Source: Rhodospirillales bacterium 70-18
Lineage (GTDB): Bacteria; Pseudomonadota; Alphaproteobacteria; Acetobacterales; Acetobacteraceae
Direction: 5' to 3'
NCBI GenBank assembly: GCA_001899585.1
Contig: MKWE01000043.1
Coordinates: 4,629 to 68,628 of the forward strand
Length of the DNA stretch: 64,000 nt
Part shown: positions 35,882 through 43,289 of the stretch, in pieces
Numbering within the stretch: the first letter of the stretch is position 1
How the letters are laid out: every line of letters begins with the position of its first letter
The notes under the pieces: model-generated
Told to the model about the DNA's origin: nothing
Databases searched by the model: none
Seen by the model: the letters and a program-made list of their open reading frames with translations, nothing else
Made by a program: the position numbers and the translations under genes

Positions 35882-36118
35882 TCAGCCCCCGGCGTCGAAG
35901 ATGTGCCACGTAGTGCTGATATAGACCGCTTTGACATTCTCGAAGCGGTCGAAGACATCGCTGTAGTAGTCGGAAATCAACTCGGTGGGGCCTTCGGGGG
36001 TCCAATTCTTCTCGAACTGAGCGAGCTTCGAACCTGGTCTAGCGTAGATCTTGTCATTCAAGCGAACAAGAAGGAGGCCATCTTGGTCTCGCAGGTGGAC
36101 CACTTCTTCTTCTGGCAT
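35882..36118 (-). CDS. Small protein upstream of ycaO, candidate modified-peptide precursor
   Basis: This 78-aa protein of unrecognised family starts MPEEEVVHLRDQDGLLLVRL, is acidic and aromatic in the middle (SDYYSDVFDRF) and ends VYISTTWHIFDAGG. It has an excellent ribosome site (aggaggttccagct) after a strikingly AT-rich leader, and its GC content is clearly below that of its neighbours. It contains no Cys. Its place directly before ycaO-tfuA makes it the best candidate substrate, with an N-terminal leader and C-terminal core, but this is inferred from context only. Confidence 0.6.
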   Translation of the reverse strand: MPEEEVVHLRDQDGLLLVRLNDKIYARPGSKLAQFEKNWTPEGPTELISDYYSDVFDRFENVKAVYISTTWHIFDAGG

Positions 36119-36207
36119 AGCTGGAACCTCCTCATGTTTTTGTTATTACGCACCGCCGCTCATCATCGATTTTTTATTTCAGAACCGATTAGTTTATTTT
36201 ATCAAAT
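36119..36207 (-). promoter_or_regulatory. AT-rich leader of the ycaO-locus small gene
   Basis: About 90 bases of exceptionally AT-rich DNA (runs such as ttttttattt and tttattttatc) separate the cyclase stop from the small protein start. They probably hold its promoter. On the minus strand a ttgata lies at a plausible distance from tgaaat, but this is only a suggestion. Confidence 0.35.
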
Positions 36208-38580
36208 CTAGTCTGGCAGGCCGGCTTCCTGCAACGCTTTCTGCATCATATCGAATCGCCCATCGCGATTAAAGGGCGAACGTGCGCGCCAGCGAAGGAT
36301 TCGGAAGGAAGGGATCTGCTCCATCAGGGCCCGCCCCGCGGTTCGCATCTCGTCCACGCGGCCAAGTGCGGACAGCGCGGCGATGCGGATGCGGTGCGCC
36401 ATTTCAGGTCGCTGCTGGGTTTGCAGCGCCCGCTCCGCCGCGCGCAGCGCCTCGGCGAACTGCCCCTGGAACAGCCATGCGAAGCCCTGGGCCGAGAGCG
36501 ACATGTACATCCGCGGATCCTGCGGGCTGAGCGCCATCGCCCGTTCCGCGTGCACGATCGCGCCATCGAAGTCGCCGACATAGACGCGGACCATGCTGCT
36601 GCGCATCCAGCCGTCGGCGTAATTGGCGTTCAGCCGCACCGCGCGGTCCAGCAGCGCGGCGCCGAGTGCGAAGTCGCCTGAGAGGGCGGCGATGGTGTGG
36701 CCGCCCAGACACAGGGCGGTGGCGTCCTCGGGTCCGGCGGCGACGGCGGCGCGGGCCAGGCGCAGGCCTTCCGCCACGTCGTGCGCGGGGTCGGCGGACC
36801 AGCCTTGGTCGCGGCGGGCTGCGTGGCACATCGCGGCGGCGGCGAGCGCGGGGGCGTAGTGCGGGTCGAGGTCCAGCGACCTGGTGAGCAGCGCCAGCGC
36901 CTCCTCGTTCGCCTGCGCGGTGAGACCGGCGCGGAAAGGGCCGGAGCGAAGGTAACAATCGTACGCGTCGAGGCTTCCCGCCGGCTTGCGCCTAGCTCGT
37001 TCGATCTCGACCGCGAGCACCTTCGGCTCGATGGCGGTGACCACGCGCGCGCTGACGCGGTCCTGCAGGTCGAAGACGTCGCCGGCGTCGCCCTCGAAGC
37101 GCTCGGCCCAGAGATGCGCGCCGGTGGCGCACTCGATCAGCTGTGCGGCGATGCGGATGCGGTCGCGGTAGCGGCGCACGCTGCCCTCGACGAGGTAGCG
37201 GACGCCAAGCTCGCCGGCGATGCGGCGGACGTCGCGCGCCTGGCCCTTGTAGGTGAAGGCAGAGTTGCGCGCGATCACGAACAGGCTGCTGAAATGCGAC
37301 AGCTCGGTGGTGATGTCCTCGACCATGCCGTCGGCGAAATAGTCCTCGGCGGGATCGCCCGAGAGGTTGGCGAACGGCATCACGGCGATCGCATTGCGCG
37401 GGGATATGCGCGGCGCCGGCGCGACCGCGACGGCCGGCGGCGGTGGCGGCGGGCCCGGTTCGGGGCGGTGACGCAGCTCGAAGGCAGGCACGGGCTGGTC
37501 GCTGCCGCCCACGGCCAGCGGCCCAAGGTCGACCACCTCGCCCAGGCCGGCGCCGCGCAGCTGGTCGAGCGCCGGGGCGGAGACGACGACCGCGCCGGGG
37601 TCGGCGTGGTGCTGCAGGCGCACCGCGAGATCGACGCAAGCCCCATCAACCTCGTCATCGGCCAGCGTCACGTCGCCCACCGCGACGCCCATGCGAAGCT
37701 CGATCCGCTCATCGGGGCGGGCGCCGGCGCCGCGGCGGGCCAGTGCGCGCTGAATCGCGGTAGCGCAGCCCGCGGCGTCTGCCACGCTTGCGAACACCGA
37801 GACGAAACCGTCGCGCCGCACCTTGGCGACCGTGCCGCGATGCTCCGCCATCAGCGGGTCCACCACGTCGCGGCGGATCTCCAGGAGCCGCGCGTGGGTG
37901 GAGTCGGCGTCCTTCTCGATGTGCCGGGTGTAGCCGACCACCTCGGCCACCAGCACCGCGGCGAGCTGTCGTTGGACGATCGGCTCGGGCGGCGCGGCGG
38001 CAGATGAGCGTGACACCGCGCGGCGGCGCGCAGGCTCGATGCGCAGGGCGAACGCCTCGACGGGCCGCGAGAGGTTCTTCAGCGCCAGCGGCCCAAGTGC
38101 GTCAAAGCGCAGGCGCAGGCGGTCGCGCACATGGTCGTACACGCTGCGCGAGACGCAGACCCCACCCGGCGGGCAGGCGGTCTGCAGGCGTACCGCGATG
38201 ATAACGCCGTCGCCATGCAGGTCGCCGCCCTCAGCGATCACGTCGCCCATGTCGACGCCGAAGCGGAAGCGCAGCCGGGCCGATGCGGGCAGGCTGCGGC
38301 CGAGGGCGCGGATCTGGCGCTGCACGGCCAGCGCAAACTGGACGGCGCCGGTGACGCTCTGGAACGTCATTAGCAGGGAGTCGCCGCCGGTCTGCACGAG
38401 TTGGCCGGCGTGGCGTGAGAGTTCGGGCTGGATGACACCCGCGCGCAGCGCGGCGAGGCGCGCGCTGGTGCCGGCGTCGTCGGTCGCGATGAAGCGGCTG
38501 TAGCCGACCATGTCGGCGTGCACGATGGCGACGAGCTTGCGCTCCAGCGCGGGACGGGCGGCTAGGGGTCCGCGCGTCAT
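36208..38580 (-). CDS. Tandem class III adenylate cyclase with TolB-like and TPR regions
   Basis: This 790-aa cytoplasmic protein has two nucleotidyl cyclase domains. The first (about 14-190) has the metal Asp in IVHADMVGYSRF and GGD in QTGGDSLLMTF, so it looks catalytic. The second (about 205-375) has LVAEVVGYTRHI (Glu where Asp is usual) and RRDGFVSVF, so it is probably regulatory. A TolB-like N-terminal module follows (IAVMPFANLSGDPAEDYFAD then GMVEDITTELS, about 395-520), and then TPR-like helices to the end. It lies 53 bases downstream of the Crp/Fnr gene on the same strand, suggesting a cAMP synthesis and response pair. Confidence 0.85.
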   Translation of the reverse strand: MTRGPLAARPALERKLVAIVHADMVGYSRFIATDDAGTSARLAALRAGVIQPELSRHAGQLVQTGGDSLLMTFQSVTGAVQFALAVQRQIRALGRSLPASARLRFRFGVDMGDVIAEGGDLHGDGVIIAVRLQTACPPGGVCVSRSVYDHVRDRLRLRFDALGPLALKNLSRPVEAFALRIEPARRRAVSRSSAAAPPEPIVQRQLAAVLVAEVVGYTRHIEKDADSTHARLLEIRRDVVDPLMAEHRGTVAKVRRDGFVSVFASVADAAGCATAIQRALARRGAGARPDERIELRMGVAVGDVTLADDEVDGACVDLAVRLQHHADPGAVVVSAPALDQLRGAGLGEVVDLGPLAVGGSDQPVPAFELRHRPEPGPPPPPPAVAVAPAPRISPRNAIAVMPFANLSGDPAEDYFADGMVEDITTELSHFSSLFVIARNSAFTYKGQARDVRRIAGELGVRYLVEGSVRRYRDRIRIAAQLIECATGAHLWAERFEGDAGDVFDLQDRVSARVVTAIEPKVLAVEIERARRKPAGSLDAYDCYLRSGPFRAGLTAQANEEALALLTRSLDLDPHYAPALAAAAMCHAARRDQGWSADPAHDVAEGLRLARAAVAAGPEDATALCLGGHTIAALSGDFALGAALLDRAVRLNANYADGWMRSSMVRVYVGDFDGAIVHAERAMALSPQDPRMYMSLSAQGFAWLFQGQFAEALRAAERALQTQQRPEMAHRIRIAALSALGRVDEMRTAGRALMEQIPSFRILRWRARSPFNRDGRFDMMQKALQEAGLPD

Positions 38581-38633
38581 GACGGGTCAGGCTCCGCCGC
38601 CCGGCGGGCAGCCTGGCACGGGGCAACGGCGCG

Positions 38634-39311
38634 TCATCGCAGCAGCGCGCGCATGGCGGCCTCGTCCTGCAGCGTGAGCAGCCCGCGCGGGGCGTCGTAG
38701 GCAAGCGTGCCGCTGGCGCGCCAGCTGTTCAGGATGGTGATGATGCTGCGCGGCGTGGCGCCGAGCAGGTCCGCGAGGTCGGCGTGCCGGAACCGCCCGG
38801 CCAGCCGCAGGCCGAGCGGGGTGCGCCGGCCGTGCTGATCTGCCAGGTAGAGCAGTTGGCGGGCCAGCCGAACCTCGAGCCGCTCGAAGGTCGCGTCCTG
38901 CAGCAGGGCAAAGGTGCGGCGGAGGCGACGCGACAGCATGCGACACAGCCCCACGCCGAGTTCCGGCGTTTCACTGAGCACGGCGAGGAAGCTCGCGGCG
39001 GGGATGCGCAGCAGGCGCAGACGCCCCTCCGCCCGCGCGTCCGCCGTGCGCGGCTCGCCGTCGATCACGCCGATCTCGCCGAAAATGTCGCCGGCGTGGA
39101 ACACCTCGACCATCAGGATCTTGCTGTCATCGCTGGCAGCGCCGATGCGCACCCGGCCGTCGCCGCCGACGATGGCGTAGACCGCGGCCGCCGGGTCGCC
39201 CTGCTGGAAGACCGTGGCTCCGTCGAGTGGCTCGACGAGCGTGGCTGCGGCCTCCAGGCGCGCGACGCGGTCCGCCGGAAGCGCCTGGAAGACGGCGATG
39301 GTTTCAAGCAT
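38634..39311 (-). CDS. Crp/Fnr-family transcriptional regulator
   Basis: This 225-aa regulator has an N-terminal cyclic-nucleotide-binding domain. The phosphate-binding cassette reads FHAGDIFGEIGVIDGEPRTA, with the expected Glu and Arg. A C-terminal winged HTH follows (RHADLADLLGATPRSIITIL). Four Fnr-type cysteines are absent, so cyclic nucleotide rather than an Fe-S cluster is the likely signal. The downstream gene encodes a cyclase. A perfect palindrome 42 bases upstream of its start may be its own target. Confidence 0.88.
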   Translation of the reverse strand: MLETIAVFQALPADRVARLEAAATLVEPLDGATVFQQGDPAAAVYAIVGGDGRVRIGAASDDSKILMVEVFHAGDIFGEIGVIDGEPRTADARAEGRLRLLRIPAASFLAVLSETPELGVGLCRMLSRRLRRTFALLQDATFERLEVRLARQLLYLADQHGRRTPLGLRLAGRFRHADLADLLGATPRSIITILNSWRASGTLAYDAPRGLLTLQDEAAMRALLR

Positions 39312-39352
39312 CCGCCTGCTCCGCCGATCCGGGGTGAACCATCCGTGTCGAA

Positions 39353-39364
39353 GGTTACGTAACC
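39353..39364. promoter_or_regulatory. Perfect palindrome, candidate Crp/Fnr operator
   Basis: ggttacgtaacc is a perfect 12-bp inverted repeat lying 42-53 bases upstream of the regulator start and upstream of the divergent small-gene pair. Dimeric Crp/Fnr proteins bind such dyads. Recognition by this regulator is inference. Confidence 0.4.
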
Positions 39365-39522
39365 ACTGTTCTCAGACCGGGCGCAACCGGAACAAACGAG
39401 TGCGAGGGTGTGAAGCGTTTCAGTGCGACCAGCCGGCGCATGTGGTGACTTGCCGCCATCGACGGGACGCAAGGGGCGAAATGGTTTCTCCCCGGCCCGG
39501 TCGAGACAGTGAGGAAGACGAC

Positions 39523-39771
39523 ATGTCCATCGCCACTCTCATCCGTATCGGGGCCTTCGCGCTGTGCCTGGCTCCGACCGCCATTCCCGTCCACCAGGCC
39601 GCCGGCCACGGGCCAGCCACGCTCGCCGTCGCAGATCACGAGGGCGGACCGGAAAATAGTTTCAACATCCAGACCGCCGACCGCGAGGGCGGGCCGGAAA
39701 ACAACTACACCGTCCGGACCGCCGACCGCGAGGGCGGGCCGGAAAATAACTACCCGAACCACTGGGCCTGA
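39523..39771 (+). CDS. Small secreted protein with EGGPEN repeats
   Basis: This 82-aa protein has a signal peptide (MSIATLIRIGAFALCLAPTA, probable cleavage around HQAAG). The mature part is essentially three tandem 15-residue units: ADHEGGPENSFNIQT, ADREGGPENNYTVRT and ADREGGPENNYPNHW. The repeats are also clear in the DNA (45-bp period). A gagg ribosome site precedes the ATG at 39523. No family is recognised. The acidic and Asn-rich repeats could bind metal or act as a structural or signalling peptide, but nothing in the sequence decides this. It is divergent from the crp gene and followed by a 44-aa membrane protein. Confidence 0.75.
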   Translation: MSIATLIRIGAFALCLAPTAIPVHQAAGHGPATLAVADHEGGPENSFNIQTADREGGPENNYTVRTADREGGPENNYPNHWA

Positions 39772-39821
39772 CACAAGGCTCGCCTGGTCGCCGTGGTTTC
39801 CAACAACACAGGGAGGGAGAC

Positions 39822-39956
39822 ATGCTGACCGTCTTGCTGATCGCCTTTGGCGCGATGGCCGTCGCGCTGGTTACGAGTGCTGCCATCGACCACCGGACGT
39901 CGCACTCCGGGATCCACAATAGGCCACCCGCGGGGCTGCCTTGGGGGCCTGTCTGA
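39822..39956 (+). CDS. 44-aa single-span membrane protein
   Basis: The frame begins MLTVLLIAFGAMAVALVTSA, a transmembrane or signal-anchor helix. It is followed by a short His- and Pro-containing tail (DHRTSHSGIHNRPPAGLPW). A very strong gggagggaga ribosome site lies directly before the ATG. It follows the EGGPEN gene by 50 bases on the same strand and is followed by a hairpin terminator, so the two form a small transcription unit. Function unknown. Confidence 0.6.
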   Translation: MLTVLLIAFGAMAVALVTSAAIDHRTSHSGIHNRPPAGLPWGPV

Positions 39957-39999
39957 AACTACCCTGAAAGAGAGCTGAAGTGCTGCAATCTACCATATC

Positions 40000-40034
40000 G
40001 GGTGCCGATCGAGCGGATCGGCACCCGCCTTTAT
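40000..40034 (+). terminator. Rho-independent-like terminator
   Basis: A perfect 11-bp stem, gggtgccgatc (40000-40010) and gatcggcaccc (40016-40026) with a 5-base loop, is followed by gcctttat. It ends the small plus-strand gene pair. Confidence 0.75.
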
Positions 40035-40385
40035 CTCATCGACCGCGTCGGAGCTGCGCATCTTCGACCGTTTTGAACGAGATGCCGATTCAATTGGCCC
40101 GAGGGCAAGCGAGAATGCCACCGACTGCGCCATGCACGCGCCGCCGCGTCATGAAAGTGAGGCTGTTCGGTATAGGTGGGTCCATGCCCCTGGACCTTGC
40201 TGTACCGAACCCCGAAGCTGATTGCCGACCTGCTGCGAGCCAGCCGGGATGCCGTCGGAGGGCTATCGTCGTGCCGGCCGACGGGCGTTCGCAACGTTTC
40301 GCTGGATTGGCGTGTGCGGCTCGGTGAGCCGGGCTCTCATCCGGGCAGGGCCTGAAGCCTCCCAGATGGGTAGCGACAGCACGCG
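40035..40385. other. Intergenic stretch without recognisable gene
   Basis: About 350 bases separate the terminator from the end of the minus-strand injection-system operon. Short open frames exist on both strands but none has a ribosome site or a recognisable motif. No IS end or tRNA is seen. Confidence 0.5.
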
Positions 40386-43277
40386 TCACCCTCCACCGAT
40401 CTGGAACGGCAACACCATGGTGGTGCCGCCCAGGCCGATTCCGCCGGGCAGCACCACGCCGCGGCCGCCCGGCTGGAACAGCAGCGCGCCGTCCAGCCAA
40501 CGCTCGGGCGCGTTCGCGGCGAGCACGGCGCCGCCATACACCACCAGCCGGGCGGTGGCGAGCCGGCGGTTGAAGCGTTTGAGCAGTGACGGCAGTCCGC
40601 TGCGGAGCCAGGCCTGAGCCTGCTCGGTGAAACGCCATTGCAGGGTGGTGCCGGTGGCGCCGAGCTGGCCGTCCGGACGGAACGGCACGGCGCCGACAAT
40701 GACGGGCGCCGCGTTGCCGGGCACGCCAAGATCGCTCGGCACGTCGATCCAGACCTCGCCGGCGTACCAGCCTTGCTTGATGAGTTCGAGGTCGACCGGG
40801 CCATCGAGCAGGATGTCGAAGCCCGGCGCCACCTCGGCCGGGGCCAGCGCCGCGCCTGGCATCAGGCGCTGCCGTGCTCCGGCCGCATCGAAGCGGAACA
40901 GCTCGACCGGCCGCAGCCGGGCCGGCGCCGCGCTGGCCGTGCCGAAGCGGGCGCTGAACTGCAGCTCTTTCGGCCAGGTGGGTTGCGGCGCGGCCGGCAG
41001 CGTGGCGCGAACCAGGATCACGCCGCCGTTCTTGGCCGGATCGTCGCCGGCGACGACATCCACCGTCGCGGTGCCGTCGGCCGAGGTGGTCACATCGGCG
41101 TTCGGCAGGTTGACATTGCCCGAGGCGACCTCGAAATGCACCACGGTGCCTGCCAGCGGCCTGCCGCCCCAGAGCAGGCCCACGCGCAGCGGCGCCGGCA
41201 GTTTCTGGCCCGGCGTGGCGGTCTGCCCGTCGCCACCGAGCGGCAGGAACTGGATCGCCGGGCACAGGCGGTCGATCGCCTCCTGCACCGTGGCCGACGG
41301 GTCCTTCTCGCCGGGCGTGTGCTGCTGAAACAGGCAGCCGCGCGGGTCGTAGGCGACCTCGGCGGCGATCTCGGCCGAGGCGGTGAACACGATCGGCAGC
41401 AGCATCGGGGCGGCGACCGCCGGGTCCGCGGAAGCGAGCAGGCGGGCCAGGACCGTGTAGTCGGTGCGGTTGCCGTGGATGCTGAAGCGGGCTTCGGCCA
41501 CGCCGTCAGCGTCGGTGGCGATGATAAGGTCGGTCGGCAGGGCGCGCAGCACGCGGGCGGCCGGGATGCCGGGCGCCGGGTCGAGCCGGCCGGGGTTCGG
41601 GCCGGCGGTGGTGTAGCGCACCGCGCGGCCGGCCAGCGGAGTTGTGCCGCGGGCGACGCCGGTGCGCAGCGGCGCCGCCAGCGGCACCAGCTTGGCCTGC
41701 TGGCCGGGCAGCAGCGAGGGCATCGCCTCCTGGCCGTCGCCGCCCAGCATCTCGAAGGCCAGGATGTCGGTGAGCGGCGGGAACAGGTTGCGGCAGTCCT
41801 CGACGGCGCGCAGGCGGCCGCCGGCGGTGCGTTCGACGATACCGAGCGGCATCACGTGATGGGCGACGCCCTGGGCGGGGATCGCCAGCGGATCGCCGGT
41901 GGCCGGGTCGGCCGGCCACTCGATGGCGGCAGTGAGGGTGCGGGCGGGGATGGTCCACCAATCGCCGGCGGAGAGGCGGCCGGCGCCGAAGGTGACCTGT
42001 ATCCCACTTTCCAGCGCCAGCGCGGTATCGGCCGCCACGGCCACCGGCACCCCGCCTTCCCAGCGGCGCAGCGTGCCGACGGCGGGCAGTGCCGCCACCT
42101 GCGGGTCGCCGCCTGCGTCGGTCACCGCGGCGTTGGTGGCGGGGTCGCGGATTTCGGCGATGGCGATGTCGAGCCCGTTCACCTCGCCCAGGCGCACCAT
42201 GTGGCCCGAGCGCAGCTCGCGCCAGGCCGCGTCGTCCTGAAGTTCCACCCACTGGTTCTGCGCGAAGGCCGTGGCATCGTCGCGGCCGAGGCTGGCGACG
42301 CGCAGCCGGCCGGCGGTCACGGTGTAGCTGGTGCGGTGGATGGCGTTGTCGCGCGACCATTTCACCAGCACCGTGCCTGCCGCCACATCGCCGCCGCGAT
42401 GCACCTGCACGCGGTAGAGCCGGTTGTCGATGCCGCGATAGCCGCCAGGGTCCGGGGTCAGGCAGGGATCGTCGTCGGCGATGGCCGGCACGCCCTGGGC
42501 GGACATGCGGGCGCGCGGGGCGGCATCCGGCACCCAGCCCGGTGCGTAGTCCTTGCAGTGGGTGCCGGAGGTATCCGGCCGCAGCTGCCAGACCACCTGC
42601 TCGCGCAGGCAGGTGTCCGGGCCGCCGAGTGCGGTTTCGCGCAGCAATGGATCGTCCAGTGCTGTGACCGGGCGCTCGAGCACGTCGAGATACACGCCGT
42701 AGCGACCTGCTGTCGCCGGCAGCGCCGGGTCCAGCAGGTCGGGTTGGCGCAGCAGGCTGGGGCAGATGGCGAGGCTGACCGAGGCGCCTGCCGGGGGCGG
42801 GGCCAGGGTGATGCGGGTGAGGCCGCCATCGGCCGCGACCGGGGCGGGCAGCGCGGTGACCCGGGCCGGGACGATTGCCGAGCCGGGCGGAGCGATGAGC
42901 CACTGGCCGACTGCGGGAACCGGTCCGGCGGCGACCAGGAAGTTGCCGGGGCTGGCGGCAACCGCGGTGAGCAGGGTGGGCGCGGGCGGCAGGTTCTCCA
43001 CCAGCACGCCGTCGACATAGGCGCGGCCGAAGCCGATCAGCAGGTCGGTGGCGGCACCGGCGCCATCCGGGTCGGCCGGGGTCAGGGCGAAACCCGGGGC
43101 GCCTTCGGGCACGCCTTCGGCGCCGACGACGTCGGTGGTGGTGGTGCGGTCCAGGAGCAGGCCGATATCGGCGGCCTCGTTACAGTCCGCATCGAGCTGC
43201 ACGCGTCCCTGTTGCACGCGGACACTACTGAACCGGCACTGCGGACGGAAGGTCAGCCGTGTGTAATCGCCGCTCAT
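40386..43277 (-). CDS. DUF6519 eCIS-associated protein
   Basis: This 963-aa protein opens with the DUF6519 signature (MSGDYTRLTFRPQCRFSSVR, then QQGRVQLDADCNEAADIG). It continues with beta-rich, Ig-like and jelly-roll-like segments, e.g. GIDNRLYRVQVHRGG and VKWSRDNAIHRTSY. Repeated LP(L)GGDGQxA segments introduce bacterial-Ig-like blocks in the second half. DUF6519 proteins are found in eCIS and phage-tail-like loci and are thought to be fibre or surface components. It is the last gene of the operon, 12 bases after the beta-helix tail protein. A host-contact or surface role is inference. Confidence 0.75.
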   Translation of the reverse strand: MSGDYTRLTFRPQCRFSSVRVQQGRVQLDADCNEAADIGLLLDRTTTTDVVGAEGVPEGAPGFALTPADPDGAGAATDLLIGFGRAYVDGVLVENLPPAPTLLTAVAASPGNFLVAAGPVPAVGQWLIAPPGSAIVPARVTALPAPVAADGGLTRITLAPPPAGASVSLAICPSLLRQPDLLDPALPATAGRYGVYLDVLERPVTALDDPLLRETALGGPDTCLREQVVWQLRPDTSGTHCKDYAPGWVPDAAPRARMSAQGVPAIADDDPCLTPDPGGYRGIDNRLYRVQVHRGGDVAAGTVLVKWSRDNAIHRTSYTVTAGRLRVASLGRDDATAFAQNQWVELQDDAAWRELRSGHMVRLGEVNGLDIAIAEIRDPATNAAVTDAGGDPQVAALPAVGTLRRWEGGVPVAVAADTALALESGIQVTFGAGRLSAGDWWTIPARTLTAAIEWPADPATGDPLAIPAQGVAHHVMPLGIVERTAGGRLRAVEDCRNLFPPLTDILAFEMLGGDGQEAMPSLLPGQQAKLVPLAAPLRTGVARGTTPLAGRAVRYTTAGPNPGRLDPAPGIPAARVLRALPTDLIIATDADGVAEARFSIHGNRTDYTVLARLLASADPAVAAPMLLPIVFTASAEIAAEVAYDPRGCLFQQHTPGEKDPSATVQEAIDRLCPAIQFLPLGGDGQTATPGQKLPAPLRVGLLWGGRPLAGTVVHFEVASGNVNLPNADVTTSADGTATVDVVAGDDPAKNGGVILVRATLPAAPQPTWPKELQFSARFGTASAAPARLRPVELFRFDAAGARQRLMPGAALAPAEVAPGFDILLDGPVDLELIKQGWYAGEVWIDVPSDLGVPGNAAPVIVGAVPFRPDGQLGATGTTLQWRFTEQAQAWLRSGLPSLLKRFNRRLATARLVVYGGAVLAANAPERWLDGALLFQPGGRGVVLPGGIGLGGTTMVLPFQIGGG

Positions 43278-43289
43278 TGCCTTGCCCTT

